Assembly: GCA_021775455.1 (NCBI GenBank)
Contig: JAJFHU010000015.1
Span: 62,001 to 126,000, forward strand
Direction of reading: 5' to 3'
Length of the DNA stretch: 64,000 nt
Source of the DNA: Hyphomicrobiales bacterium
GTDB taxonomy: Bacteria; Pseudomonadota; Alphaproteobacteria; Rhizobiales; Rhizobiaceae
Under the pieces are notes generated by a model, which worked only from the letters and a program-made list of their open reading frames with translations, did not search any database and had not been told where the DNA came from. Position 1 is the first letter of the stretch; each line of letters starts with the position of its first letter. Shown piece after piece: positions 19,158 to 29,095 of this stretch. Made by a program: the position numbers and the translations under genes.

Positions 19158-19928
19158 TTATGCATTGTCTTTTCGTGAGCGAATCTCAGCAAACACTTCT
19201 GCATTGCTTGATGATTGCAATCCCAGTTGCGCGCGAATAGCTGGATCACCAGCCCGCAGAAACGGATTGGTTTGAAGCTCACGTTTAATCGTTGTAGGTA
19301 GCGTTGGCTTTCCAGCATCACGCAATGACTGAACTTCTTTCACCCGGCTTTTTAGCTCATGATTGTCTGGATCAATCGTTAACGAAAAGCGGGCGTTGGA
19401 AAGCGTGTACTCGTGGCCGCAATATACGATCGTATTTTCTGGCAGTGCTATCAGTTTTTCCATGGAGTGCCACATCATGTTTGCATCGCCTTCGAAAATA
19501 CGGCCGCACCCCAATGCGAAAAGCGTATCACCGGTAAACACCACACCACTCTGTGAAAAATAGAAATTGATCATTCCCAAAGTATGCCCGGGCGTTGAGA
19601 TAACGCTTACCTTTTCACCACCAAATTCAAATGTGTCGCCATCATCAACAGTTTGATCGAGTGTTGGAATCTTTGATGCTTCTTGCGCTGGCCCGATAAC
19701 TCGACACCCGAACTGTGACTTCAGATCGGCAATACCCTGTGTGTGATCCCAGTGGTGGTGAGTTACCAACACATGCGTGAGGTGCCATCCCTTTGCTTGC
19801 AATTCCTCACGAATCCGCTCCGCATCAGGCGCATCAATTGATGCTGTAGTGCTGCTCTTGGCATCGTGAACCAGCACGCCAAAATTATCGTCAAGACAGT
19901 TAAACTGATGAAACTCCAGGTCCGCCAT
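19158..19928 (-). CDS. gloB: hydroxyacylglutathione hydrolase (glyoxalase II)
   Basis: A 256-residue metallo-beta-lactamase-fold enzyme that hydrolyses S-lactoylglutathione. The binuclear metal motif VTHHHWDHTQG, the GHTLGMINFYF histidine, GDTLFALGCGRIFEG and the late CGHEYTLSNARF block are all present. It is divergent from the methyltransferase gene at 20048, an arrangement common in rhizobia, and probably leads the gloB-ispG pair. Confidence 0.95.
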   Translation of the reverse strand: MADLEFHQFNCLDDNFGVLVHDAKSSTTASIDAPDAERIREELQAKGWHLTHVLVTHHHWDHTQGIADLKSQFGCRVIGPAQEASKIPTLDQTVDDGDTFEFGGEKVSVISTPGHTLGMINFYFSQSGVVFTGDTLFALGCGRIFEGDANMMWHSMEKLIALPENTIVYCGHEYTLSNARFSLTIDPDNHELKSRVKEVQSLRDAGKPTLPTTIKRELQTNPFLRAGDPAIRAQLGLQSSSNAEVFAEIRSRKDNA

Positions 19929-20047
19929 TCATCCAAGACTCCGCATTGCGCTATCGCGGTAGCATATTCTTTTCATAGGTCAAATGAAACGTTAATGCGA
20001 AATTTGTAAGACTGGCGGCAATCGTTGCCAGCAGCTAGTATTGACGA

Positions 20048-20791
20048 ATGTTTGTAGATGTAGTGGATCTTCGAAGTTTTTATGCCTCGACGCTGGGGCG
20101 GGGTGCAAGGCATTCGATATCAATGTCACTTTCGGCCATATGGAAGCCTGATCGTTCCGGCCGATTGGTTGGAATGGGTTATACAATGCCCTGGCTCAAC
20201 CGATTTGCGCCAGATACCGAGCGAACTCTTGCATTCATGCCGGCTCAACAAGGTGCACTGCATTGGCCATCTGCAGACCAATGCGCCACAGCGCTTATTT
20301 TTGACGAAGAGCTTCCGCTTGCCGATTCTTCCGTCGACCAGATTTTGATGGTTCATTATCTGGAGCAGGCTGAAAATGCAGGCGAGTGCCTCGCTGAAGC
20401 GTGGCGGGTACTTTCACCAAGTGGCACACTGACAATTGTGGTTCCCAATCGTCGTGGACTCTGGGCACGGTTCGAACATACACCTTTCGGAACAGGCCGA
20501 CCATTTAGCAAAGGTCAGCTTGACCGCCTTTTACGCGACAGTCAATTCTCACCTGTAAAATGGTCCGATGCACTTCATTTTCCACCAATAGAGCGCAATT
20601 CAATTCTACGATTTTTCCTTCGCCTAGAAAGATTGGGGCGTCGTATCTGGCCGGTGTTTTCCGGTGTGATTTGCGTCACTGCAACCAAACGTCTTTATCA
20701 GGGTGTCCCGGCTACTGCCGGCGCCAGACGCAAGGTGTTCATTCCGGTTTTCGCTCCACAAGGTACTACCCGGTCGTTTAATCGAAAGTAG
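20048..20791 (+). CDS. SAM-dependent methyltransferase, class I
   Basis: A 247-residue protein with a methyltransferase-11-like core: LVGMGYTMPWL near residue 40 stands where the SAM glycine loop is expected, and DSSVDQILMVHYLEQAENAGECLAEAWRVLSPSG-type architecture follows (motif IV-V region, residues about 95-130). The opening MFVDVVDLRSFY is familiar from the rhizobial protein encoded divergently from gloB. The methyl acceptor is unknown. The C-terminal region contains a basic tail. Confidence 0.85.
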   Translation: MFVDVVDLRSFYASTLGRGARHSISMSLSAIWKPDRSGRLVGMGYTMPWLNRFAPDTERTLAFMPAQQGALHWPSADQCATALIFDEELPLADSSVDQILMVHYLEQAENAGECLAEAWRVLSPSGTLTIVVPNRRGLWARFEHTPFGTGRPFSKGQLDRLLRDSQFSPVKWSDALHFPPIERNSILRFFLRLERLGRRIWPVFSGVICVTATKRLYQGVPATAGARRKVFIPVFAPQGTTRSFNRK

Positions 20792-20846
20792 CAAAAATCT
20801 TTCCTTTGCTTTTGCCAAGGGCATTGAATAGAAATCCGTAAATGCG

Positions 20847-21986
20847 ATGGATAATGGTACGGAGAGACAGGTGTCCGCAGAACGAACGATCCCTTGGCCG
20901 AAATCGGGTATTTTGGACATTTCCGTGTATGTGCCTGGAAAGTCGAAGGCACCTTCAGGCGTAAGACTGCACAAGCTTTCTTCCAATGAAAGCCCGCTTG
21001 GGGCAAGTCCAAAGGCTGTTGACGCACATCAACAAGTGACAAACACTCTTCATCGTTATCCGGATCCTTCTTCAGAGCCGCTACGCGAAGCAATAGCCGA
21101 GATGCATGGTTTAAATCCCGACAACATCGTCTGTGGCAATGGGTCGGACGATATTCTCAGCCTCTTGGCAAACGCCTATCTTGCTCCCGGTGATGAGGCG
21201 ATTTTTACCGAGCATGGATTTCTGGTTTATCGCATAGCCATTCTTGCAGCAGGTGCAAAGCCGGTCGTCGCGCCAGAATCGAACTGTTTTGCAGATGTTG
21301 ATGCAATACTCGGTTGCGTTACCGACAAAACCAAAATTGTATTTCTTGCCAATCCAAACAATCCAACCGGCACCTATTTGCCGATTGATGAAGTGCGCCG
21401 ACTGCACGAGGGTCTTCCAGATACTGTGTTGCTCGTACTTGATGCGGCTTATGCAGAATATGTGCGCCGCAACAACTACGAGTCTGGAATTGAACTGGTA
21501 TCAGCATATTCAAATGTTGTGATGACCCGAACGTTTTCGAAAATTTACGGACTTGCAGCCTTGCGAATTGGTTGGGCCTATGCACCGGGCCATGTGATCG
21601 ACGTCATCAATCGAGTTCGCGGACCTTTTAATGTCAATGCTGCTGCAATCGCTGCCGGGGCGGCAGCAATTCGCGATCGAATGCATCTGGAACGGTCAAT
21701 CACGCACAACGAAGAATGGCTGAAATGGACCAATGATGCCTTGGAGGCGATCGGATTGAAGGTCACACCGTCAGTCGCGAATTTCATTCTTGTTCATTTC
21801 CCTGACCAAAAGGGAAAAACTGCGGCCGAAGCGGAGCAGTTCCTGACGAAACATGGTTATTTACTTCGTGGCGTCGAAGGATACGGATTGCCCAATGCAT
21901 TGCGTATGACTATTGGCGACGAAGAAGCAAACCGTGGCGTAGTATCGGCACTTGCCCAGTTCTTGAACGGCGCAGCAGATGTTTGA
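20847..21986 (+). CDS. hisC: histidinol-phosphate aminotransferase
   Basis: A 379-residue fold-type I aminotransferase. [10 protein letters not shown] near residue 45, [11 protein letters not shown], and the PLP lysine in [15 protein letters not shown] identify HisC. It forms histidinol phosphate in histidine synthesis and, in the alphaproteobacterial hisC-tyrC pairing, may also transaminate prephenate or aromatic oxo acids. It overlaps tyrC by 8 bp, which implies coupled translation. Confidence 0.94.
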   Translation: MDNGTERQVSAERTIPWPKSGILDISVYVPGKSKAPSGVRLHKLSSNESPLGASPKAVDAHQQVTNTLHRYPDPSSEPLREAIAEMHGLNPDNIVCGNGSDDILSLLANAYLAPGDEAIFTEHGFLVYRIAILAAGAKPVVAPESNCFADVDAILGCVTDKTKIVFLANPNNPTGTYLPIDEVRRLHEGLPDTVLLVLDAAYAEYVRRNNYESGIELVSAYSNVVMTRTFSKIYGLAALRIGWAYAPGHVIDVINRVRGPFNVNAAAIAAGAAAIRDRMHLERSITHNEEWLKWTNDALEAIGLKVTPSVANFILVHFPDQKGKTAAEAEQFLTKHGYLLRGVEGYGLPNALRMTIGDEEANRGVVSALAQFLNGAADV

Positions 21987-22884
21987 CAAGGTTGCGCTAA
22001 TTGGCATTGGATTGATTGGATCTTCACTTGCGCATGTGATGCGGAGGGAGAAACTCGCCAACAAGATTTGTATATCCACAAGGCGCAAGGAAACCTTGGA
22101 CCGGGCAGAAAAACTTGGACTTGGTGATACTTACGAACTCAATCCTGAAATCGCCGTAGAGGGCGCTGATTGCGTGATTATATGCACCCCGGTTGGTGTA
22201 TGCGGAGCCGTAGCAGAGAAAATAAAGTCTCATCTCGCATCCGAAACGATAGTTACAGACGTTGGATCGGTAAAGCGCTCTGTGATTGACCAGGTTAGCC
22301 CGCATTTGCCCACAAATGTTCATTTCATTCCTGGACATCCCATCGCAGGTACAGAATATTCAGGGCCGGATGCGGGATTTGCTTCGTTATTTGAAAATCG
22401 CTGGTGCATCCTGACACCGGAAGCCAATGCAAGTCCTGAGCCGGTTCAAAAACTCAAAGCCTTTTGGGAGCGTTGCGGTTCGCAAGTTGAGATTATGGAC
22501 CCAGACCATCACGATCTGGTTTTGGCAATTACTTCTCATTTACCGCACTTGATTGCCTACAACATTGTAGGTACCGCAAGTGAGCTGGAAGGTGATACCC
22601 GGTCTGAGGTGATCAAGTTTTCGGCCAGCGGATTTCGAGATTTCACTCGATTGGCTTCATCCGACCCCACTATGTGGCGGGATGTTTTTCTGCACAACAA
22701 GGATGCAGTACTTGAGATGCTTGGCCGTTTCTCGGAAGATTTAAGCGGCCTGCAACGTGCCATCCGTCGCGGTGATGGAGAAGCATTGTTTGAATTATTT
22801 GCCAAGACGCGTGATATTCGCCGCAGTATCATCGAACAGGGACAGGATGTTGAAGAGCCAAACTTCGGCCGGGATTCGTCCTGA
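21979..22884 (+). CDS. tyrC: prephenate/arogenate dehydrogenase
   Basis: A 301-residue NAD(P)-dependent TyrA-family dehydrogenase for tyrosine synthesis. The Rossmann motif [16 protein letters not shown] is at the N-terminus, [18 protein letters not shown] carries the conserved histidine and [18 protein letters not shown] the second one. ATG 21979 lies within the end of hisC. The C-terminal region is helical with no ACT domain. Confidence 0.94.
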   Translation: MFDKVALIGIGLIGSSLAHVMRREKLANKICISTRRKETLDRAEKLGLGDTYELNPEIAVEGADCVIICTPVGVCGAVAEKIKSHLASETIVTDVGSVKRSVIDQVSPHLPTNVHFIPGHPIAGTEYSGPDAGFASLFENRWCILTPEANASPEPVQKLKAFWERCGSQVEIMDPDHHDLVLAITSHLPHLIAYNIVGTASELEGDTRSEVIKFSASGFRDFTRLASSDPTMWRDVFLHNKDAVLEMLGRFSEDLSGLQRAIRRGDGEALFELFAKTRDIRRSIIEQGQDVEEPNFGRDSS

Positions 22885-22903
22885 TTCCACTTCAATTCCA
22901 GTC

Positions 22904-23887
22904 TCAGTAGAGCGGCGGAATTGATCCAACGGGAAAGATCCCAACATAAAGTTGGCCGTTGCGGGCCACAATTTTCAAAGATACTGAACTTTCTTTACTG
23001 CCTCCCGACAGCACCGAAATTGCTTGCGCCATCGTGATTATGGCATCCTTTGCATTCGGGAAGAACTGTCCTGCATAATTTGCGACTTCATCCAGTTTGG
23101 AAAACTTCACTGCAAACTTTCCAGAAATGCGGCCGGCAGGACTGATTTCTGCTGGACCGGATACTTCCAGCATGCCGCCCGCCTTGGGAGAAAATTGAAA
23201 TTTTTCAATATACCCCTTCAATCCTTTTACTCTGGCTATTTGCAGCAGATTTTTGGAAGCAAGTAGATCCGAATAAAGCTCTTCCAATGTAAATATGGTA
23301 GATATACTGAATTCGCCGTCGTTGTACTCACCGGTTTTATCAACCAGTGAAAAATCCTGGATCGACAACGCGACATCAACTGAATTATCGGCTACCCGTC
23401 GCAAATGAAGTTGCGAGTCTGAAATCTTTACAGATCCAAATGCAGGATCTTGCGGAGTGTATCTTAGCTTCTGGCCATGAAGTGAAATCCGTTCCGGCCC
23501 ATCAAGGTCTACATACAAACTGGATCTTAGAGAATCCCATTCTGACGTGAAAGATTCACCAGTTGGAATCGTGACCAACGCTGGAGAATCAAACTCAAAC
23601 ACAATTTGTCCTGGCTGATATAATTGGGCCGCCGAACGCATGGCAGATGAATCGACCGCAATTCCTGTGCTTTGGCCAGAATAGAAAAAGTTGTCACAAT
23701 ATATGCCAATGCGAAAAGGAAAACCCTCGACCCTTTGATTGATACACTCCAGCTGTTGATTGGTGGTTTTGAGTTCGGCCCTGATCTCGGTAAAACGCTG
23801 TTTGAGCATTTCGGCTGCGTAGTGCCAGCCGAAAAACCATGCGCCAATGAGCAACCCGACAAAAAGGACAAAAAGCACAATGCGCAA
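22904..23887 (-). CDS. DUF2125 family membrane-anchored protein
   Basis: A 327-residue protein with an N-terminal hydrophobic helix (residues 3-20) that acts as signal or anchor, followed by a beta-rich periplasmic domain. The pattern and its position next to tyrC match the DUF2125 family conserved in Rhizobiales; function is unknown. It is convergent with tyrC (20 bp gap) and divergent from the ChaC gene. Confidence 0.85.
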   Translation of the reverse strand: MRIVLFVLFVGLLIGAWFFGWHYAAEMLKQRFTEIRAELKTTNQQLECINQRVEGFPFRIGIYCDNFFYSGQSTGIAVDSSAMRSAAQLYQPGQIVFEFDSPALVTIPTGESFTSEWDSLRSSLYVDLDGPERISLHGQKLRYTPQDPAFGSVKISDSQLHLRRVADNSVDVALSIQDFSLVDKTGEYNDGEFSISTIFTLEELYSDLLASKNLLQIARVKGLKGYIEKFQFSPKAGGMLEVSGPAEISPAGRISGKFAVKFSKLDEVANYAGQFFPNAKDAIITMAQAISVLSGGSKESSVSLKIVARNGQLYVGIFPVGSIPPLY

Positions 23888-23947
23888 GTTTCACTCCTTT
23901 CAGCAGAAATTTCTTCGTGCTAATGCGATTTCAAACAGGGACTAATA

Positions 23948-24478
23948 GTGGAACACCATATGGATGATTTTTGGGTATTTGGCTACGGCTCATTAATGTG
24001 GAACCCTGGCTTTGAGGTAATCAAGCGTGAGCAGGCCACAGTATTTGGCCTTCACAGAGCACTTTGCATTTATTCATGGGTTTATCGTGGAACACCAAAG
24101 AAGCCTGGTTTGGTGCTGGGACTTGATCATGGTGGATCATGCCGGGGAGTAGCGCTGAAAGCGCCAGGGAAGATGCGGGAGGAAATTATCTCTTACTTGA
24201 GAGCAAGAGAACAAGTGACGGCTGTCTACCTCGAAAGCTGGCGCAAGGTGGAACTTGATGGCGGAAAAAGAGTTGATGCCTTGATTTACCGTGTAGATCA
24301 AAATCATGAGCAATATGCTGCGCGGCTGAGCATTGATAAACAAGTTGAGATTGTAAACTCAAGCCACGGCAAATCAGGGCCGAATACCGATTATGTGATT
24401 AGTACAGTTGATCATTTGCGTGAATGCGGAATACACGATCATCAGCTGGAGCAAGTACGCGCCGGCATCAAGAGTTGA
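23948..24478 (+). CDS. gamma-glutamylcyclotransferase (ChaC type)
   Basis: A 176-residue ChaC-like enzyme, which releases 5-oxoproline from glutathione. FGYGSLMWNPGFE is the substrate-binding loop and the YLRAREQ segment holds the predicted catalytic glutamate. The GTG at 23948 is supported by AGGGA 6 nt upstream; an ATG at 23960 is the alternative. The 3' end overlaps the convergent plsC gene by 11 bp. Confidence 0.9.
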   Translation: MEHHMDDFWVFGYGSLMWNPGFEVIKREQATVFGLHRALCIYSWVYRGTPKKPGLVLGLDHGGSCRGVALKAPGKMREEIISYLRAREQVTAVYLESWRKVELDGGKRVDALIYRVDQNHEQYAARLSIDKQVEIVNSSHGKSGPNTDYVISTVDHLRECGIHDHQLEQVRAGIKS

Positions 24479-25226
24479 TCGCTTTCCTTTCCGCCTCTTC
24501 GATCAGCTTGGCGGTTTTTTTCTCAATAACATCCTGAAGGTGCCCTGCAAACTTGTCTCTATCATTTCCCGGCTCAATTACCTTGAGAAATTCAAGCACG
24601 ATTGTGCCTGGCTCTCGAGTGAAAGAATTGCGTCGCCAAAACATTCCTGCATTTAGCGCTGTCGGCAGCACCCGCGCACCCAGAGAACCGTAAAGATAGC
24701 TCACGCCGAATTTGTAAGCCGGTTCCGCTCCGGGTGCTTTCCGGGTTCCTTCTGGATAAATTATTATCTGTCGTCCTGAATCATAAGCTTCCTTGGCATG
24801 CACAGCCAGCTTGGCAAGAGCTTCACGCCCCCGCCCCCGTTGAATTGGAACAACCTTCATTTTTGCCATCAACCATCCAAACAGCGGGATGTATGTAAGT
24901 TCCTTTTTCAGAACATAGGCTGCATCGGAAAAAAACAGGATCAGGGTGTATGTTTCCCACGCAGATTGGTGTTTTGAAGCCACGATCAATCCCTTGCTGT
25001 CATCGGGAATATTTTCCAGTCCCCGAAAGTCAAAGCGGGTACCAACGATCTTGTTGTGAAACCACAAATGCGAATAGGCCCAAAGCTTTGCAATTTTCCA
25101 GCATTCTTTTCTTGGCAGGAAAAAAAATACCGGACTCCAGAATATCATTTGTGTCGCGCTACTTAGGTAAAACACGCAATTAAACAATAAGGAGCGAATG
25201 AATATTGATTTTTTGGTAGGGCGCAT
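24468..25226 (-). CDS. plsC: 1-acyl-sn-glycerol-3-phosphate acyltransferase
   Basis: A 252-residue inner-membrane acyltransferase that makes phosphatidic acid from lysophosphatidic acid. The catalytic box is KHQSAWET, an H-x4-E variant of H-x4-D that is usual in this subgroup, and YPEGTRKAPG is the substrate motif. An N-terminal hydrophobic segment (about 9-32) anchors it. It is followed downstream by the convergent ChaC gene and preceded by the YdcF gene on the same strand. Confidence 0.93.
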   Translation of the reverse strand: MRPTKKSIFIRSLLFNCVFYLSSATQMIFWSPVFFFLPRKECWKIAKLWAYSHLWFHNKIVGTRFDFRGLENIPDDSKGLIVASKHQSAWETYTLILFFSDAAYVLKKELTYIPLFGWLMAKMKVVPIQRGRGREALAKLAVHAKEAYDSGRQIIIYPEGTRKAPGAEPAYKFGVSYLYGSLGARVLPTALNAGMFWRRNSFTREPGTIVLEFLKVIEPGNDRDKFAGHLQDVIEKKTAKLIEEAERKAINS

Positions 25227-25294
25227 AATTTTTCAAGTTCAATTCCGGGAAGACTCTGCCGATTGCGAAACCCTATTTCCCAGCGAAAGATTGT

Positions 25295-25909
25295 TCAACC
25301 ACTTATGTGCAACCAAGCCGCCAGGTATTTTATGAATTCAAATCCGGTTACTCGAAAATTCGAAGCAGTAAAGTGGGGCGTATTTTCATGCGAATTGACG
25401 GGAGCCGGAATGAGTTTCACGCCGGGCATCGATCGCCTCATAAGTAACAGACTTCTCGGCATATGATAATTGCTGGTTACCACAACAAGCGACTTGAACT
25501 TGTTCTGCTTCACCCACATGGATGCATAATAAGCGTTCTGGACAGTGTCCTGTGCAAGGCGATCAACCTCCACACAACAGTCGAATATATTTTGCTGGGC
25601 ATTTACACTTGCACGGATCACAGCATTTGATGTGTTGGGGTGAACTCCGGTTATCAACAGGCGCCCGGCAATATTTTTCTGAAGGAGCATGATACCGGAC
25701 CGAATCCTATCCCGTCCACCGGTTAATACCACGATGGCATCGGCCTTTTCAGGCATACCGGTCGAAGTGGAATTTGAAACATCCACTGTGAACTTGACAT
25801 ACCCAATCGCCATAACCAGCAAGCTGAAGCTGGTTATGCCGACAAACAATCGCCGCCAAATGCTTCTCCCGGGTGTGGATTCCGAATTTCTAGGTTTTAC
25901 CACGTTCAT
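25295..25909 (-). CDS. YdcF/ElyC (DUF218) family protein
   Basis: A 204-residue protein with one N-terminal transmembrane helix (about 22-44) and a DUF218 domain: ADAIVVLTGGRDRIRSG, the conserved AQDTVQNAYYAS block and VVVTSNYHMPRS. Family members act in envelope or lipid-carrier metabolism in other bacteria; the specific role is not known here. It precedes plsC by about 70 bp on the same strand. Confidence 0.88.
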   Translation of the reverse strand: MNVVKPRNSESTPGRSIWRRLFVGITSFSLLVMAIGYVKFTVDVSNSTSTGMPEKADAIVVLTGGRDRIRSGIMLLQKNIAGRLLITGVHPNTSNAVIRASVNAQQNIFDCCVEVDRLAQDTVQNAYYASMWVKQNKFKSLVVVTSNYHMPRSLLLMRRSMPGVKLIPAPVNSHENTPHFTASNFRVTGFEFIKYLAAWLHISG

Positions 25910-26030
25910 AGTTTGCCTTGAGATACATTCCTTACGGCTATCAATAAGCCTGTAAACATCACATTAAATGAAAAATGGTGCAAAAACGAAGATAATTGTA
26001 ATCAGCAGGCAACATCGGTTGTATTCAAAA

Positions 26031-27026
26031 TCAACGTACAAGCCGATAGTTTTGTAACCCGTTAACCTGATGGCGAACCGTTAAGCGACAGGTTGCAGCC
26101 GTCAAAAACGCCACCAATATCATAACCATCAATATTCCACTAAATCCAAACCAGCCGAGGGAGAATGTACCAAAAAGAGCCGCTACCTGGTCACCTTGAG
26201 GCGTTGCAAGACTGTTCGACGACCAAATTCCAAGTCCAACAAACAAAACAATTGCTGCAAACGCGCCACTCAGGCCCCCCTTCAATCCAAGCCTTAGAAA
26301 GTGGCGTTGGAATTCCCGGGAGATAAACCGGCTGTCTGCACCAACGAAATGCAAAACTTCCACAATCTCGCGATTGCCAGACATTGCACCGCGCGTCGCG
26401 AATATCACCGTCATGACTGTTGCAGTCATGACAAGGACAAATATAGAAGTGCCAACCGCAACCATTGTAAGTGCCATTGTAGTAAGTCGATCCACCCAGG
26501 CCCGATGATCATCAAGACTGGCACCGGGAACTTCGTTTTCCAACCGCGTGTGCATCGATGCAAAATCAGGCCGGGCACCCTCCGCAATTTCAATGGTCAA
26601 GAGACGCGGGACCGGAAGCTCCTTAATATCGAGACCGGAACCCAGCCATGGCTCGAGCAGGCGTGCGGTTGCTGCATCGTCGAGCGCAGTAACTTTCGAA
26701 ACACCATCGAAAGAGAGCGCAATACGACTTGCCTGTCGAATAGCTTGTTCCATTTCGACATCATCGAATGGCCTGATCTGAATGGTGACTTCCCTCGAAA
26801 TATCACTCTGCCATTTGCTGGCAGTGTCATTGATCATGGTCACTGCACCGAGTGCCAAACAAGCCAAAAAGGTCATAATGGCAATTACCAGAACAAGCGC
26901 ACTACCTGCAATGCTCTCTTGCGGCACAATATTACGACCACTTCGCAACGGTTTCGGTCGCGCCAATTGAGGTTTGCGTTTCCCACCTGCAGCGGCAGGT
27001 GTACGGTTTGGTTTGGTTTTAGTCAT
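26031..27026 (-). CDS. ftsX: cell-division ABC transporter permease FtsX
   Basis: A 331-residue membrane protein of the FtsEX complex, which couples ATP hydrolysis at the divisome to peptidoglycan hydrolase activation. A basic, proline-rich cytoplasmic N-terminus of about 35 residues precedes the first helix; a periplasmic loop and three more helices (about 200-225, 250-275, 290-315) follow. The start overlaps ftsE by 8 bp. The predicted partner of FtsEX, an EnvC-like activator, is encoded at 52.3 kb. Confidence 0.92.
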   Translation of the reverse strand: MTKTKPNRTPAAAGGKRKPQLARPKPLRSGRNIVPQESIAGSALVLVIAIMTFLACLALGAVTMINDTASKWQSDISREVTIQIRPFDDVEMEQAIRQASRIALSFDGVSKVTALDDAATARLLEPWLGSGLDIKELPVPRLLTIEIAEGARPDFASMHTRLENEVPGASLDDHRAWVDRLTTMALTMVAVGTSIFVLVMTATVMTVIFATRGAMSGNREIVEVLHFVGADSRFISREFQRHFLRLGLKGGLSGAFAAIVLFVGLGIWSSNSLATPQGDQVAALFGTFSLGWFGFSGILMVMILVAFLTAATCRLTVRHQVNGLQNYRLVR

Positions 27027-27678
27027 AGATCTGCAAGCGCCCCTGATTCAAGACTAGTCGCCGCGCATTAAATTGATCCATTAGTCCAAGATCATGGGTG
27101 GCAATTACAACGGATGTACCGGAACGATGAAGTTCAATGAAAAGTCGCAAAAGTCTGCGCGCAAGCGGAGGGTCTACATTCCCGGTCGGTTCATCGGCAA
27201 GTAGTACATCGGGTTTGTCAATCAGAGCCCGGGCTATCGCTGCGCGCTGCTTTTCACCACCGGAAAGTACCGGCGGCAATACATGCATTCGATCACCAAG
27301 ACCTACCCAATCAAGTAAATCTGTAACATCTTTGCGAAAATTTGATTCCGCCCGGCCGCGTACAATCAGTGGCAAGGCAACATTCTCATAGGTAGTCAGA
27401 TGATCCAACAACCGAAAATCCTGAAATACAACACCTATCTTTCTTCGAACCAGGGGCATTTGGCGTGGCAAGATCGATGAAGCCTCGCGGTTAAACACAC
27501 GCACAATTCCGCGGGTAGGGCGTAATGATAGGAGCATCAGCCTTAGCAAACTGGTCTTTCCCGCTCCAGATGGTCCCGTCAAAAACTGGAAGGAATTTGG
27601 CGCGATTTGAAAGGTCAGGTCACTCAATACCTCCGTTCCGAGACCGTATCGCAGACCTACATTCTCAAATTTTATCAA
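27019..27678 (-). CDS. ftsE: cell-division ABC transporter ATP-binding protein FtsE
   Basis: A 219-residue ABC ATPase with Walker A GPSGAGKTS, the signature LSGGEKQRAAIARAL and Walker B VLLADEPTGN followed by the H-loop ATHD. Length, the FtsE-type sequence and the 8-bp overlap with ftsX identify it. It is divergent from the zinc-ribbon gene at 27802. Confidence 0.95.
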   Translation of the reverse strand: MIKFENVGLRYGLGTEVLSDLTFQIAPNSFQFLTGPSGAGKTSLLRLMLLSLRPTRGIVRVFNREASSILPRQMPLVRRKIGVVFQDFRLLDHLTTYENVALPLIVRGRAESNFRKDVTDLLDWVGLGDRMHVLPPVLSGGEKQRAAIARALIDKPDVLLADEPTGNVDPPLARRLLRLFIELHRSGTSVVIATHDLGLMDQFNARRLVLNQGRLQIYD

Positions 27679-27801
27679 TATTGTTTCCCATCAAAAACTC
27701 AGGAGAATCTATGGTTAATGGAACCTTAAGACAAATGCTTTAGCAGATTCATTCAAGTCGACAAATCACCAATAGCCCTGGTGCAATGAAAGTGTGCATC
27801 C

Positions 27802-28497
27802 ATGTCCATAGATTCAGGTCAATCTTGTCCTGCTTGTGAATATGAAAAAGTCCAAAGTGGGCATGCAATTCAACATTCCAATCATGGAAATGGTGAATTT
27901 TTGTGTCTGGAGTGTGGAAACACCTGGAAAGAATTTGGTGTTAGAAAAAAACAATCCAGAGCCCAATTACATCTTTTGGCAGAAATTTCAGATATAACCG
28001 CGGTATTTCCAGACAAGAAGATAGCGATGGTTTCCCCGATGGATGCCAGAATCCTTGCTGGCAACGGTATCAATGTAACTCCACACGCAGGAACATTGTC
28101 CAAAGGCCTACATTGTCTCTATCCAACGCAAAAGCTCTGTCTGATGATAACAATGCTTGTCTTGGTGGCCAGTTTAGCGGGTTACATGTTTCCGGTCTTG
28201 AATTTCTACCGTGGTAATCCGGTTCGGATCGAATCCATACAGTTACAGGAACGAACCAATGCTGACGGTGATCGCGTGTTACTGGTGCACGGCTTGATGG
28301 AAAATGTCTCTTCCAAGGGGCAATTGGTTCCTGCGATTTCAATCGTACTGCGGCGTAATGACGGTGGAGAACTCTACCGCTGGCGCCACAAATCTTCGAT
28401 TTCTGTCTTGCGTCCCGGTGCCAAAGCGGCTTTCATCTCTTCCTTACCTGTCAATAATCCGCAGATTGCCTACGCCGAAGCGAGTATTGACAAATAG
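27802..28497 (+). CDS. zinc-ribbon, single-pass membrane protein
   Basis: A 231-residue protein with an N-terminal zinc-ribbon-like pair, CPAC at residues 9-12 and CLEC near 36-39, a transmembrane helix at about 113-131, and an external beta-rich domain with the LVHGLMENVSS pattern. Rhizobia keep an MJ0042-type zinc-finger protein at this place between ftsE and hpt; the cysteine spacing here is longer than usual. Function is unknown. Confidence 0.8.
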   Translation: MSIDSGQSCPACEYEKVQSGHAIQHSNHGNGEFLCLECGNTWKEFGVRKKQSRAQLHLLAEISDITAVFPDKKIAMVSPMDARILAGNGINVTPHAGTLSKGLHCLYPTQKLCLMITMLVLVASLAGYMFPVLNFYRGNPVRIESIQLQERTNADGDRVLLVHGLMENVSSKGQLVPAISIVLRRNDGGELYRWRHKSSISVLRPGAKAAFISSLPVNNPQIAYAEASIDK

Positions 28498-28542
28498 AAG
28501 TGTTCCCAAGGAACAGCTTTTGTCTTCTGACCGGAAAAAATT

Positions 28543-29085
28543 ATGCCTATCGTAAGAAACAAGAAAATTGAAGTGTTGTTCAGCGCCGATGAAATCGCGC
28601 AGCGAAATACTGAACTGGCTGAAGAAATTGTACTGAGTGAACTTCACGATCCCTTGGTGATTTCTATTCTCAAGGGTTCATTTGTTTTCGCTGCAGACCT
28701 CATTCGAAGACTCCACAAGGCGGGGCTTTCTCCCGAAGTAGAATTTATATCAATCTCCAGCTACGGAGCCGGAACAACAGCAAGAAAACCTGTAGTTCTT
28801 CGCGACGTTGAGTCAGACGTAAAAGGACGGGATGTACTCCTGATTGACGATATATTGGAATCAGGCGGAACGCTCAAATATGTTTGTGATTTAATGTATG
28901 AACGCGGAGCCAACAAGGTAGCAACAGTTGCACTTCTCGATAAGCCCGGAAAGCGGAAAGCCAAACTGGAAGCCGATCATGTTGGATTTGAATGCCCCGA
29001 CAAGTTTGTCGTCGGCTATGGCATGGACGTTGGTCATGCATTCCGGGAATTGCCATTTGTAGGTGTAGTGACAGGCGATGCCTGA
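28543..29085 (+). CDS. hpt: hypoxanthine phosphoribosyltransferase
   Basis: A 180-residue purine salvage enzyme that makes IMP (and GMP) from the base and PRPP. The PRPP-binding motif VLLIDDILESGGTL is near residue 107 and SISSYGAGT and LKGSFVFAADLIRR are also in place. It follows the zinc-ribbon gene by 45 bp and is convergent with the TIGR02302 gene. Confidence 0.95.
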   Translation: MPIVRNKKIEVLFSADEIAQRNTELAEEIVLSELHDPLVISILKGSFVFAADLIRRLHKAGLSPEVEFISISSYGAGTTARKPVVLRDVESDVKGRDVLLIDDILESGGTLKYVCDLMYERGANKVATVALLDKPGKRKAKLEADHVGFECPDKFVVGYGMDVGHAFRELPFVGVVTGDA

Positions 29086-29095
29086 CCAACAGCTG

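Noticed and set aside
26301-27071. 256-codon plus-strand frame opposite ftsX/ftsE
   Set aside because: The residue mix is cysteine/histidine/arginine-heavy and it lies wholly antisense to a clear cell-division operon.
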